The notes: generated by a model from the sequence alone, not told the origin. DNA of 64,000 nucleotides from Garcia nutans (GCA_947685225.1 CANTUV010000008.1:32604001-32668000), one strand, 5' to 3'; positions 10,078 through 22,375 are shown, numbered from the stretch's first letter. Program-made: numbers and translations.

Positions 10078-13000
10078 CATTCACTGGAGGAAATCAAATT
10101 GAGTGACCCAATTTATTTGGATTGAAGAAGATTGCTATGGCTATGTCTAGCCTAAGACGTTAAAAGAAGGCGCTAACTGGGAGGCAACCCAGCACAAGTT
10201 TAAATTTTGCTGAGTTTTATTTATTTATTTATTTATTTATTTATTTTATTTTCTTTTTATTTTATTTTTATTTTATCTACAGTGTCATCTTTTTGCTCTA
10301 GTTTTGAAATTTCTAGTAAATAAAGGTTAAAAATTGGTTTCAATGGTGGAGTGATAGTACAAAGAATGAGCTTATATTGTTACTTATACTTATGTTGTTT
10401 TAATAATAAGCTGGACCGTTACTTTTACTCTAATATAAGGTATTTTTAACTTAACCAGTTTTATTTTACAGTTAAGGGTAAAAGAAACAAAAAGGGGTCA
10501 AAGCAGTTAGCCAATTACTACATCATCCCTCTCTCATGCTTCTCTCTCCTAGGGATACCTCAAGCCGCCACCATCTTCTACCAACGCAGAAGCAGAGCGT
10601 CTCCAATCACCACCGGCGACTCTCTGCCACTGCCACCACTAGGCTCTCCGTCGCCCCCTTCTCTGAAATCCCTTCTTTTCGGCTGAAGACTGAACTAAAA
10701 TCACGAAAAGCTTAGCCGAATCGCTTTCCTCTACTGCGATTCTGAACCACCAGCTCTGCTCAGCCACTCTCTTCTTCGAATCGAAAAAAAAAACGAACCG
10801 AAGACCCTCAAAACGCCGCCATCTCCACTTAGAATCTACGCCAGAATCACCACCTCAGCTCACAAACATTCACGATTGGCCTATAATCTCCTCCTTTTAT
10901 CTTTTCAGTCGCAACAGAGATCAATTGAATTAGAAGATGCCAATTGCAGCTTCAGGCAATTCACGAAGATCAAACAGAATTGCTACCTTCTATTGCGATA
11001 TCAGACAACCTTTCTCCACCGGACCATCCATCACAATTCAGGTTCTGACTTTCGTGTTTCCAGCTCCATCAAACTAAGGTTTGAACTTATTCTCTTTCTT
11101 CACTCTGATTCATTCGTTTGTGTCATCACCCAGGTACGTTTTTCACATCTCATCTGCTAGTCTCTTTTAATTTTGTAGTGGTTTTGAACTGAGATATTTG
11201 ATGATCATTTCTTGATTTTGTGATGGTTCTGAAAATTTCTTAATTCTGTTCTGAGAATGGTATAATAGTAAGCAAGTCTTGGGGATTTGAAAGTTTTTGC
11301 TAGGACTTTTGAAGACTTATTTGTGTTGATGATACCCCTTGGTTCAAATATGAGAAAATTGGTTGCTTTGGTCTGCTGAATTTACTACAAGTTGGGTGTT
11401 GAATTGCTGCATAGCTTTTGATTCAAATTGAGAAAATTAGTTGATTGTGCTTACTGAAATTGGTATACTAGTTGGCATAACTTGGTAATTGAACTGTTAC
11501 TGTGATTTTTGTGATATTTGATTATTGAGTAAACTGTACATTCTTATTTTTGGAATGAAAAGTTTATGTTTCTCTTTTTTGTTCAAGTTGTGAAGATTCT
11601 TAGAAGAAATTTTGACTGAAAATTGAGGACTTAATGAACTAATCTCAGTGAGTTTGAATGTTTTGGCTTGGATTGCTATGAGCCATATACTGTTAATGAT
11701 CTACCATCTGCTGCATGTTCTTTAATTATATCCATTCGATCAAGTTTGCTGGAATTTTAATGGCAATTAATTATTTGTAACATTGGGTGGCACTGGTTTA
11801 GGAATGCTGGTTCAGATTGTTGTGAGACACCTCTATAGTTCTTGGTTGAGTTCTTGCAAGTAGTCTATTTGATAGAGGTTACAACTTTCCAGTTTTGTGC
11901 ATGAATTGAATGGTGTATACATGCTATGTACTTCAATTTGAGACAAGATTGTGAATATATATGAGGGAATGTGAATTTACCTTGTCCAATCTATAATGCA
12001 TTTCGATTCATGAAAATTGAGTATTTTGGATTGATTTAAGTTAGAAATTTGAGTCTTTTATAGGCTTTATGCTAGTTAAAGTGTTAAATATGACTGAACA
12101 TTGACAATAGCTCTGTTCATAATTAGTTCTGTGACTAGCATACCTGATTGGCATGAAAAGTTGTTGAAAAGAATTGATCATTAATTTTTGAAGAGACTTT
12201 GACTTGTTTTAGCTGTGTGTTTTGTATTTGATTCTCTTGCTGGTTTAAAATTGGGAAATAACAGAGCAGGTCAAATGAGGGTGAAAGTGCAACTGCATAT
12301 TACAGCAGTGGCAGAACCATGGAGATACAAGGAGTGGATATGCAATTAATGGTTGGATTTGCAGCACAAACAGGGCAGTACCCTATCTCTTTTGCACTTT
12401 CTTTTTGTTGATTCCCTCTTATGTTTGATTTGTTCACATTGAGGACAATGTGTGAAATAAGTGTGGGGGAGGGATTTAATTATAAGGGGTTTTATGCTGA
12501 AATTTTTATGCTTAAATGAATGGTTTTGCAGCTGAAATTATAATGCTATATTGTTGAAATTGTGAGCTTTATATTGCCATATGCTACTGCCATTGTTCTG
12601 TTTTTGGTACCATTATTCTTTTCTTGGTGATTTGCTCCTTATTTGGGTCAATTTTTAATTTTCATGGCATATATACTGTTTTTGAGCTATACATGCTGCC
12701 ATATGCTTATTTTCAAGTAAAATTGACTGTTTTAAATGTTGTAAGAGGAAAATGCTTCTTGAAATTGTGTTTGGCACTTATCCCATGAATTATGTTGAGT
12801 AAACTTTTTGAATTTTTGACATTATATGCTGATTTAGGGATTACTTATGGGCTTAATTAGTGTCTTTTAAGTAGACTTGAAACTCTACAAGCAAAAAAAA
12901 AAAATTTTGAGCAAATAATTTTTAAGAATTTCTTTCTTGAATTGGAGCAATCCTTTGAGCTAAGTGAACAACGCTTTTAATTAGTTTAGCAAAGTCGTTT

Positions 13001-13864
13001 TAACTAATTTTATCTCTTGTTCAGTTAGAATAAGTTGTTGAATTTGTGATTTCTTTTTTATTTAGAGTTTGAGGCTTGAGCTAATGGTTAGACCTATGAA
13101 TTGCATGAGCTTAACTTGACTATTACTCTTAGAATCTTTATATAACCTGCTTAGTCATGGAAATGAGCATTGTGTGTGCGTTGTTGCATAATAGAAAGAA
13201 AGTGAAATAAAAGAGTTAAAAAAAATGTGAAAAACAGAAAATAAATGCAAAAGGAAAGAAGTGAAAAAAAAGTCAAAAAGAAAAACAAAGAAAAGCAAAA
13301 ATAAAAAAAAAGGTAGGAAATAAAAAATGAAGGCAAAACCCAAAGGCTTGAGCAGTCGTGGTACTCCTCTGCCCGAGTTTGGGCAATGAGTAGGTTGGCC
13401 TTGCCGCATGAGTTTGTGAAGTCAGGTATCCGCAGGCGGGTTTCCACAAAATGCTGACTCACTCATGTTAGCGATAAATGTTCAAGCACTAGGAAAGTCA
13501 AATAAGTTCAATAAAGTCTAGTTTTTTTTGTGTGGTTGCAATGATTTTTAGTGACTTCGCAGGTTATGTGAACATTCTCCTAGTAATGGTATAATTGCTA
13601 TTAGACTTAAAGAATTGCATGTTTTAAATGGTAATATTTAAGCCTTGGATTTTATGTTAGGGAGAGTCTTAATTCAGCTCTTTAGTCTTTTTGAACTTCA
13701 AATAAACTTAGTCAACTTGACTTTGCTTAGCAATTAAAATTGTTTTTCCGAATGTTCTTGTAAGGAATGTGAAGATTTGGGAGAGGATTCTTTTAAAAAA
13801 TTTTGAATTTTGCTTGAGTTTTGAGCCATGCTTGAGGACAAGCATGGGATAAGTGTGGGGAATT
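10078..13864 (+). mobile_element. Element F post-pol region, 3.8 kb, no env-like gene
   Basis: This is where some Athila elements carry an env-like gene; no long frame is present. 10500-11160 differs in composition: C-rich, with CCGCCACCATC and CACCACCGGCGACTCT, like a plant 5' UTR or first exon, and a 59-codon frame from ATG 10536 to TAG 10713. After this the sequence is AT-rich and featureless to about 12420. GAGGACAATGTGTGAAATAAG then GTGTGGGGGAGGG at 12442-12475 resembles a polypurine tract, possibly an internal one. 13190-13335 is strongly purine-rich, a mirror of B's pyrimidine tract at 40650-41030. Confidence 0.75.
13851..13862 (+). other. Element F polypurine tract
   Basis: AAGTGTGGGGAA stands two bases before the 3' LTR and follows TTGAGGACAAGCATGGGAT. 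It would prime plus-strand DNA synthesis. Confidence 0.85.
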
Positions 13865-15447
13865 TGATATGTGCATAATTTGTGTCTTTATTGTCTATAA
13901 TCTAATGCATTTTTGAGTTATTTGAGTGCTTAATTTATTTGTTTAGACATTGTTTATCAATTGGACCTTATTTTAATTGCATTTGATATAATATAAGTAA
14001 AGTGGTAAAATTCCAGCATTTAGAATGTTTTGATGTATGTTCGGTTTTTCAGGGATATCCGGAGTTTTAGACCTTCAATTTGCAATCTGTTTGATGCGTT
14101 GGAAAGATGAGACAGAAATTTACAATATTTCAAAGGAATCGAGATTCAATTCAGCCTACATGTTGGTCAAAATTGGCGTTGAAGTTCTGAACACATGAGC
14201 TGTGTGAGTAGCGCGACCTATTCTGTTTCGGACCTCATATCTGGAGATCCGAGTGCCGAAACAAGATGCGCCCAGGCCCATTAGTCTCCTAGGAAACAGA
14301 CCTACAGATGTTATGAAGGCTATTTAGTGAGATGACGTCGTTTTGACTCTCCAAAACGGCATCCAAGTCTGCGTTTCTGCAACAACGTTCACAATTAGGG
14401 CTGTTGCGGTATTCTGATCGTAACTTGAGTTCGGAGGCTCGGTTTGGAGTGAGCCTTAGCTTGTTGGAAACTTGAGAAAGATATATTCGATTTTGTTGAA
14501 GAAGTCGTGATCAGATTTTAAAGGGAAGAGGCTGAAAAAGTGGCACGAAATCTGGAATGTTTTTGACTTTCAAATTCTTATCTTCGTGAAGCTACAGGGG
14601 ATGAGGGTTTTTTTTTGGCACAGCAGGGAGACAGTGAGTTGACATTTTTTTTTCTTTTTCCATTTTTCATCTTTGATTTTTATTAGCCATGAGTGGCTAA
14701 GTCTTTTAGTTCAATTCAAGGGATTTAATAATCCATGTATATTTGTGAGACTTGATCTTGAATTGAGTATTTCTTCTTTGTATCTATTGATTCTTGTTTT
14801 AATTGATTTAATTTTATTAAGTTCTTTGCTAAAAAGGCCTATTAGTAAAGTGTTTGATAGGATTAACTGCTATTTCAACCTTCATAATCCGTAATTGTTA
14901 TGAAAGGGTGAATATTAGTAGCAATTAGATGTTACTGATTATCACAGTTTTCAGTAATATTCTATAGAAACAATAGGATTGAATTAAATAGTTTATGCTT
15001 CATAAATTATTGTTCAAGTTTAACTGCTTCCAGTTCTTAATGCTCTTATTAAATTGAAAGGGATTGCTTAATACCCAATCGTTTAATAATTAGAGTTAAT
15101 GAGGGTGCTGGGCTCGAGTTAATGAAAATAGAGATGTTTGAGGATTTATCATGCTCGTTGATAAATTCTAGTTAAGTATTCAAAGAGAAATTTTATCATT
15201 AGTTGTCTATGATCAAGTGTGCATTGGATTGGAAATTACCTTGAATTGACTTTCAATCAATTTGCTTCACAACCTTAGTTATTTAATCAGTTTTCCTTTC
15301 TTTGATTTGTTAAAATTCAGTTTTCACAACAAAAACCCCCCTTCCGCAAACACAAGAGTACAATTTCAGTCTCTAGGGTTCGACCTGGATTCACCGTCTC
15401 TACAGTTTAATTCAGTTATTTATATTTGGTGGAATCGACGAACATCA
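13865..15447 (+). repeat. Element F 3' LTR (1583 bp)
   Basis: Begins TGATATGTGC and ends GACGAACATCA, followed directly by the ACTAC target duplication. Differs from the 5' LTR mainly within its first 550 bp. Reading frames inside it (14673-14894, 15262-15456) are not genes. Confidence 0.95.
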
Positions 15448-15452
15448 ACTAC

Positions 15453-15712
15453 TTAATTACAATCAAGCATCAATCAAAAGGTCTTTTATTGGGTTGTAAT
15501 GGGGCTAAGGTAGAGGCATGGCATTTAGGAAATGTGAGCTTAATCATTAAGTTCAAGAGCACTTCAAGAATGAAGTAACCGATCATGTATATATAACCCA
15601 ACGATCCCAAAACACCTTCCTCTTATCTATCCCTTGATATTTAAAGAACTTTTTAAGGTAACTCACTTATTACATCTTGTAACATATTCCAACCCTTTTA
15701 ACAAGAACAACG
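15453..15712 (-). mobile_element. Element A 3' untranslated region, part 2
   Basis: Continues 2768-3069 once F and one ACTAC copy are removed. It aligns with G's 3' untranslated region: both have CTCCACTA, then AATCAAAAGGTCTTT, then GTAATGGGG or GTAATGAGG (compare 62722-62790). No gene is visible. It ends abruptly against B's LTR at 15712, a deletion junction. Confidence 0.7.
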
Positions 15713-17716
15713 TGTGGGGAAGGTGAGAAATGGCCCAGCACCCCCACAATGCCCGGTTTATTGGAACGGACCTCCTTTACAGGTCTTAATATTATAAAAT
15801 TCTTAAATATAACAACATTATCCATATTACACACAAAAATTAAAAGAAAGCATCAATATATTAAAATCAAAGCAAGGTCCAAGCAAAACAAATAAATGGA
15901 CACCCATCCAAAGATGGAAACATGTCCTTACATCACATGCCTAAATAGGACACCCACTGAAAGGTAGAAACATGCCCTTTGCATAGGTTCTAAAATAGAA
16001 AATCAAATTAAATTACATGATGTTTAACTAATGAGGTACCCACCAAGTGGAAACATAACTCTTACAACTTTTGGAAATCTAAATTAATTGATAAAAGTAA
16101 ATAATCATTCATCATAAATAAATCATTCATCAAAGGTATTAAATATCAATAGAAAGTAAACATCCATCCATGATAAATAAAATAAACCAAGCATTGAACT
16201 TACATAAATTAAAGCATGTAAAATATATCAAAACAAAATCAAATATGGAATTGAATAAAGCAAATAAAAGTCCAATTATAGCTACTGTTACTTTTTATGG
16301 GAATAAATTAATTAGGGTTTTATGTTTTAAAAGGTTGGTAAGACTCTTTGATTAACTAAATTAATATTTGAATGGCGAAATCATGAAACTAGGGTTTTAT
16401 ACACTTTGAAATACTTTTGATTTATGGTTTTAAATGGTGATTTCAAGCTATTGTGTAAATTTAAAATATTTGTGTTTTTTTGGTTTTTAATGTTTTAAAG
16501 GATTAAAGTTTAGAAAAAGTTAGGGTTTAAGGTTTTAAAGGAATTAGAGCTTATTATTTTAGGTTTGGAAGTTGAATTAGGGTTAAAGATTTAAAATTAG
16601 GGTAACAGGTGATGAATTGGCTTTTAGAATTTGGAAATCAATTTGATAATTTCATGAGGTTTTATAAATTTAAACAAATGGATTGAAGTTTTTATAAATA
16701 GAAAAGATGTTTTTTATGGTTTTTTGGAAGAAACAGAACCTAGCTTAAACTTTTGAAGAAAAAAGAATCAAATTTTGTTTTTGTTGAAAAATATGTTTAT
16801 TTAAGGTTTAAGATTTTGAAGAGGTAAAAATAACAATTTTAAGTCTTTTTGGAAAATAAAGTAACGTATTAGTATTTTTTAATTTGGAAAACTAAATTAA
16901 AGTTCTAAGATTTTAACTTTTGAAAAACACAAAATCCTAGTTTTAGGTAAAAAAAAAAAGAAATTAGAATCTCATACCTCCTTTTGTTGATTCTCCAAAA
17001 ATAATTCTTCTTGGATGAACAAGAACAAAGATAGTTGCTGCCTTTGAATTGCTTAAATCGTGTCCCTGCTATTCTAGAAAAAAGAAATTGAATTGCTCCT
17101 TTTCCTTCCTTGATTTGGTTTCAAATTTTCCAAGTTTCTGTTGGATTTTCGCCCCCCCCCCCCCCCAATTTCATTACCTTTGGTCCTTATTTATAGTGGT
17201 TTGATATAGTTTATTCCTAATTAGTCATGACAAGTAATATTAATAAAAAAAAGAAACTGAAACCTAATTGAATTAGGTTTTGAAAAATTTGCGTCGGAAA
17301 AATTGCGCTGCCAAAAAAAAATTGCCACAGGAAAAAATTTGTTGGCGAAAAAATTTTGCCGCAGGAAATTGCAGCAGGGGCGGGCTGCGGGCGAAATAGA
17401 AAAGCTATTTTGCCCACAGATTTTTTCTGCGGGCGAAATAGCTTGGGCCATTTCGCCCGCAGGAAATTCCGGAGGGCGAAATGCCTTTGGGCTCGCGCGA
17501 TGATTTTTTCGTCACCGATTTTTCCGACTCTGATTTTTATTTTTATTTTTATTTTTTGACTTTTATTTGTTTATTTTTATTTTTTATTAATAAAAATTAG
17601 ATATTAAAGCAAAAAATTATTTAACAAAAATTAATTTGGACCAATTAGACAAAAAAATTCATTTTGGACTAAATAAAACATATTGGACCGGATTGGGTCA
17701 AAAATTAAGGTCTACA
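15713..17716 (-). repeat. Element B 3' LTR (truncated)
   Basis: Read minus it begins TGTAGACC at 17716, directly after a polypurine tract, and matches 54653-56651 at several percent divergence. The 204 bp corresponding to 54449-54652 are missing at the low-coordinate end, where the LTR abuts A's 3' region. A C homopolymer of about 14 lies at 17153-17166. Reading frames at 17217-17559 arise from its GC-rich inverted repeats. Confidence 0.88.
17281..17500. promoter_or_regulatory. Alternating GGGCGAAAT / ATTTCGCCC inverted repeats in B's U3
   Basis: GGGCGAAAT (17431-17439), ATTTCGCCC (17450-17458) and GGGCGAAAT (17474-17482) are perfect 9-bp arms that can pair either way, flanked by weaker copies such as GGGCGAAATAGAAAAGC then TATTTTGCCC. 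The cluster is 215-435 bp from the LTR start, hence U3. The other LTR has the decayed counterpart at 56230-56430. It is a GC island in otherwise AT-rich sequence. Confidence 0.65.
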
Positions 17717-17728
17717 GTTTGCCCCCAG
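17717..17728 (-). other. Element B polypurine tract
   Basis: Complement of GTTTGCCCCCAG, i.e. CTGGGGGCAAAC on the minus strand, directly before the LTR start TGTAGACC. Confidence 0.8.
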
Positions 17729-17788
17729 CTTGAAAAATCTGAAACTTTAGTGAAAGAGAGTGAAAAGCAATAAGACTTAATTTTTGAG

Positions 17789-19707
17789 ATGGTTGAGGTT
17801 TTGGGTTCTGAACCCGGTTTGAGTTCTGGACTAAAAAATGATTCTAGGTTCTGGACCAAAGAAAAATTTCGGTTCTGGACTCAATGGATGATTCTAGGTT
17901 CTGGACCTAAGGAAAATTTGGGTTCTGGACCTGGTTTGAGTTCTAGACTCAAGGATGTTCTAGGTTCTGGACCCGGTTCGAGTTTCTAGACTCAAGGATG
18001 TTCTAGGTTCTGGACCCGGTTCGAGTTCTAGACTCAAGGATGTTCTAGGTTCTGGACCTAAGGAAAATTTGGGTTCTGGACCCGGTTCGAGTTCTGGACT
18101 CAATGGATGATTCTAGGTTCTGTACCTAAGAAAAATTTGGGTTCTGGACCCGGTTCGAGTTCTGGACTCAAGGATGTTCTAGGTTCTGGACCTAAGGAAG
18201 ATTTGGGTTCTAGACCCGAGAGATTTGGATACTCGATCCTAAACTAGACTCGGATACTCGATCCTAACTGGATTTGGATACTTGATCCTAACTGGATTTG
18301 GATTGGGATACTTGATCCTAAATTGGGTTCGGATACTCGATCCTAAACTGGATTGGGATACTAGATCCTAAATTGGCTTTGGATACTCGATCCTAAACTG
18401 GATTTGGATACTCGATCCTAGGCTGGATTTGGATACTCGATCCTAAATTGGCTTTGGATTTGGGTACTTGGACCCAGGATTGGGTAATTGAACCCAAGAT
18501 TGAATTTGATTTGGGTACTTGGACCCGAGAATGATTGAATTTGGGTACTTGGACCTAGGATTGGGTATTTGGACCTGAAATTGATTTGATTTGGGTACTT
18601 GGACCAGAGATTGGGCACTTGGACACGAGATTGGGCACTTGGACCCGAGATTGGATTTGATTTGGGTACTTGGACCCGAGATTGGGTGCTTGGACCCGAG
18701 ATTGAGTTTGATTGGGGTACTTAGACCCGAGATTAGATTTGATTTGGGTACTTGAACCCGAAATTTATTTGATTTGGGTATTTGGACCCAAGATTGATTG
18801 AATTTGGGTACTTTGACCTAGCATTGGGTACTTGGACCCAAAATTGATTTGATTTGGGTACTTGGACCCAAGATTGGGTACTTGGACCCGAGATTGGGCA
18901 CTTAGACCCAAGAATGGATTTGATTTGGGTACTTGGACCCGAGATTGGGTGCTTGGACCCGAGATTGAGTTTGATTTGGGTACTTGGACTCGAGATTAGA
19001 TTTGATTTGGGTACTTGAATCCAAAATTTATTTGATTTGGGTACTTAGACCTGAGATTAGATTTGATTTGGGTACTTGAACCCAAAATTTATTTGATTTG
19101 GGTACTTGGACCCGAGATTGATTGAATTTGGATACTTGGACCTAGGATTGGGTATTTGGACCCGAAATTGATTTGATTTGGGTACTTGGACCCGAGATTG
19201 GGCACTTGGACACGAGATTGGGCACTTGGACCCGAGATTGGATTTGATTTGGGTACTTGGACCCGAGATTAGAATTGATTTGGGTACTTGAACCCGAAAT
19301 TTATTTGATTTGGGTATTTGGACCCGAGATTGATTGAATTTGGGTACTTGGACCTAGGATTGGGTACTTGGACCCGAGATTGGGCACTTGGACCCAAGAT
19401 TGGATTTGATTTGGCTACTTGGACCCGAGATTGGGTGCTTGGACCCGAGATTGAGTTTGATTTGGGTACTTGGACCCGAGATTAGATTTGATTTGGGTAC
19501 TTGAACCCAAAATTTATTTGATTTGGGTATTTAGACCCGAGAATGGGTGCTTGGACCCGAGATTGTGTTCTTGGACCTGAGCTTGAATTGATTTGGGTAC
19601 TTGGACCCGAGAATGGGTGTTTTGACTTAAGATTGGGTTCTTGGACCCGAGCTTTAATTGATTTGGGTACTTGGACCCGAGATTGGGTGCTTGGACCCGA
19701 GATTGAG
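17789..19707. repeat. Element B 3' minisatellite array with three unit types
   Basis: About 1.9 kb of degenerate tandem repeats next to the polypurine tract. Type 1 (17789-18215) is based on GGTTCTGGACCCGGTTCGAG with alternating 'ACTCAAGGATG' and 'CCTAAGGAAAATTT' segments. Type 2 (18216-18450) is GGATACTCGATCCTAAACTG, about 24-25 bp. Type 3 (18450-19707) is GGGTACTTGGACCCGAGATTG with variable spacers. All derive from one core. Within type 3, a marked unit (AATTTGG.TACTTGGACCTAG) recurs near 18539, 18801, 19125 and 19337, so longer blocks of 212-324 bp were duplicated. Minisatellites here are known in Tat/Ogre elements. C inserted at its right edge. Confidence 0.9.
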
Positions 19708-20063
19708 TGTAACACCCCTATACCCCGTATACGTACACAGCATGCTAATACGATCGTAATATACGTATACTGAATATAGGTATGCCACTCTTTATAAAAC
19801 ATACAAATAATCCCTTTACAATAATATGAATAAATTGAAAACTCAAAGGGAATTTATAAAACACAATAGATAAAATGTTTATTCAAAATGCAGCGGAAAA
19901 TATAATAAATAATTACAAATACATATACATCAAAACTCAAGTTTTACAAAACATAAAATATATATACATGTTTGGCAGTATGTCTTTGATCTTTAAGCTC
20001 CACTATCAACACCTCAAAATCTAGACTCTACTCGGCCTAGAAGAATTCTTCGGTTCTTCCCTG

Positions 20064-20107
20064 TCACCTGCGCTATGAATTACACTCGCGCTAAGCCAAC
20101 GGCTTAG
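20064..20107 (-). other. Paired stem-loop element in C's LTR (3' copy)
   Basis: On the minus strand CTAAGCCGTTGGCTTAG (20091-20107) forms a perfect 7-bp stem with a GTT loop. It is followed immediately by a second, weaker inverted repeat with GCGC arms. The same arrangement is at 38,680-38,724 (C 5' LTR), 27929-27969 and 36124-36164 (D), 45117-45154 and 52557-52594 (E), and 63434-63474 (H). Confidence 0.6.
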
Positions 20108-21441
20108 TGGTACAAACTATAGTACTATTATGCTTTAGTGCCATGCTAATATCACACAATCAAGTTTCAAAACAATTCAAAAGAATACTATACTTTAAAC
20201 CTTACATTCTACAATAACTTATCACAATATTTATGAAGTAGTATTCACTAGTTCCATATCCGTAAACATATTACACATCATGTTATATTTTCATAGTTTC
20301 ATATTCAAGCAAAGATAAACATGTATCTAATTATTCACTTGTTTCACCATTCAAGAATCACATTTAAACAAACACAAGCATGGGCCCAAAAATAATCTAA
20401 TATGTTATTCAAAGTTCAGAGTTACTGCTTTGGTCCATAATCATAATCATCAAGCCCGTAGGCGATATATATATATATATATCTATCCATGGATAGTGTA
20501 ACAGACCCAGTCTCTTAGACCTCAACCCGGTTAGAACCGAGGAAATCCTCAACCCGGCAAGACTATTACTGTTTTTGAGGCTTACGACCCAGTCTTTTCA
20601 CCCCAAAACATCACATTTCACATTTATCATTTCATATTTTTCAACTGGAATCGGCTTACGACACGGTCATTTCACCTATCCAGTGATTCATAGGCATGCC
20701 GCCAAACCCAGAACTCTGAAAATTTAATTAACATATTAGGCACACAATTATCTCTTTATCGATCTCTTTTCATTTCATTTCTCATAATTAGATAGGCAAC
20801 CATGCCGCAATTATATTTCATTTGCATTATCATAGGCAACAACTATGGCCTCATATCTCATATCATCTCAACTCACATTAAGGCAATTCATCATATCATC
20901 ATATCTTTCACATTCCATATTCCATATATCATTCATCATCATATAGGCAAATATGCTTCAACCACCTCATTTACATCATTATAACCAACCACATTGGTTT
21001 TACATCTCATTATATCTCAAATCACATTAATCAATTCATCATTCAAATGTATATAACCAATGGCATTAACACACATTTTACATGCTCATCACAACATTCA
21101 CATTATACCAAACATAACATTATTAATATACATCAACAATGCATTAGATTTCTTAACACATTTGCAATCAAATGTGTGTCAAGTCTCAACATCATATGAA
21201 TGTATGCAATAATGTAGTTTGTGCTTACCTTAGAAACAACTCACACCAATCTACAACTTTCTTCTTCCAAGAATCCTTAACACTGAAGTTAGGGCAAACC
21301 AACCTCTTCACAACCTAATCCAAAAATGAATCATACACACTTAACACCAATTCACATGAATTCTAATGCAATTAATCACTTATTAACATCATATTAGACC
21401 CATAGATCACAAATTACAACTCAACATCTCTCTCTTAGACC

Positions 21442-21567
21442 CCACGGTCGTGGTCTCCCAACCCCTACGGGCGTGGGTTAAGAAATGGTTCTGCCTCCCT
21501 TACTCAAAACCCCACGGCCATGGCTTCCAATGGCCACGGTCGTGGCAACCAAGGGCCACGGGCGTGG
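21442..21567. promoter_or_regulatory. Cluster of five CCACGGTCGTGG-type dyads in C's U3
   Basis: CCACGGTCGTGG at 21442-21453 and again near 21534-21545, with CTACGGGCGTGG, CCACGGCCATGG and CCACGGGCGTGG between and after. They lie 760-890 bp from the LTR start. The same 12-bp word occurs in the unrelated LTR of G (62251-62262). The 5' LTR has lost this part, so only one copy is present. Confidence 0.65.
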
Positions 21568-22330
21568 CATCCAAAATGCCTCTATTTTGAACCAAATCCA
21601 AGAATTTTATGCTTCTAACTCCATCAAACACAATTATCATAAAAATAAGCCAAAAACAATTAACCAAACTCAACATCTACAACAAACATCACCAATTCAA
21701 AATCCTAATACCAACACAACTTGACTCTTCCAACACAAACACCAACTTAACTTCTTATCTTTAACTCAATTCCAACACATACAAACACACCACAATCAAA
21801 CCTATTCACTCTATCACAAATCAACAATCAACTCATTCACAACTTCAAATAAAACAAAAGAAATCAAGAGAGAACTTACCAAAGTTGAAGACACTTCAAA
21901 ATTTTCCAACTCAATAACTTGATTCTTCCTTCAATTTGCTCTTAGAATTCAAAAACCCTCTCTTGCTCTCTTGTCTTTGAGATGCCCGACCAAGCAATTG
22001 GAAAAGAAGAAAATGAAGAGTAAAAGAAATAAAGTCAAATATTGATTCTTCAATTAAATCTCCACCAAGCATATATAATAATATAATATTCCAATTTCTC
22101 TCTTCCACTCATTTAATTCCTTTAATTACTTAATTAAAAATATAAATAACAAAATATCTTCTTCCTTTGACCATCACATTTGACTTGTGTATATGTTATA
22201 TATATTTCCATATATGCAACATATACACTCTCTCTTAAATTCTTTTCTCTTTCAAATTATATATATATACATTCAATCCAATTACAACAATAATATCAAA
22301 ACTTCTAGGGCACACTTTGGGATATTACAA

Positions 22331-22342
22331 TTCTCCCCCTCT
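22331..22342 (-). other. Element C polypurine tract
   Basis: Complement of TTCTCCCCCTCT, i.e. AGAGGGGGAGAA on the minus strand, directly before the LTR start; identical core to E (50524-50535). Further upstream GAGGACGAAATTTCTTTT is also shared with E. Confidence 0.88.
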
Positions 22343-22375
22343 AAAAAGAAATTTCGTCCTCAAAATTACCTAATA

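Larger units (their letters stand above)
3075..15447 (+). mobile_element. Element F: nearly complete Athila-type retrotransposon, 12.4 kb
   Basis: Both LTRs are full length (3075-4660 and 13865-15447) with TG...CA ends and a perfect 5-bp target duplication ACTAC (3070-3074 and 15448-15452). Internal order is tRNA-Asp primer-binding site, gag, protease, RT, RNase H, integrase, a 3.8-kb region without coding potential, and a polypurine tract. I count roughly 25 LTR substitutions (about 1.5%). Only two coding lesions are visible, a frameshift near 5104-5108 and an amber stop at 7906-7908. The RT, protease and integrase motifs are of the Athila type. No env-like gene is seen. Confidence 0.95.
19708..22329 (-). 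repeat. Element C 3' LTR (2622 bp)
   Basis: Read minus it begins TGTAATATCCC at 22329 and ends GGGGTGTTACA at 19708. It contains, in minus-strand order, a TATA-like AT-rich block near 22190-22262, a candidate 5' splice site GGTAAGT at 21875-21880, the CCACGGTCGTGG cluster, a dinucleotide AT run (about 20465-20481), and the CTAAG...CTTAG hairpins (20064-20107). The reading frame 22187-22591 on the plus strand is spurious. Confidence 0.92.

Noticed and set aside
10876..11160. A 94-codon frame after pol in F, considered as an env-like gene
   Set aside because: No signal peptide, transmembrane segment or env-like length; it crosses a splice-like site. Kept only as part of the unusual C-rich segment.
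13151..13462. Hydrophobic Phe-rich minus-strand frames resembling a membrane protein
   Set aside because: They are the complement of an A-rich purine tract in F's 3' region, which always reads as Phe/Leu/Ser.
17217..17559. Overlapping frames on both strands in a GC-rich block
   Set aside because: They lie in B's LTR inverted-repeat cluster; the other LTR (56230-56430) does not keep them.
18418..19802. Open frames of 66-106 codons with regular Gly-Pro-Ser-Thr-Gln or Trp-Thr-Arg repeats
   Set aside because: They are translations of B's minisatellite; frames stay open because unit lengths are near multiples of three. Not protein genes.
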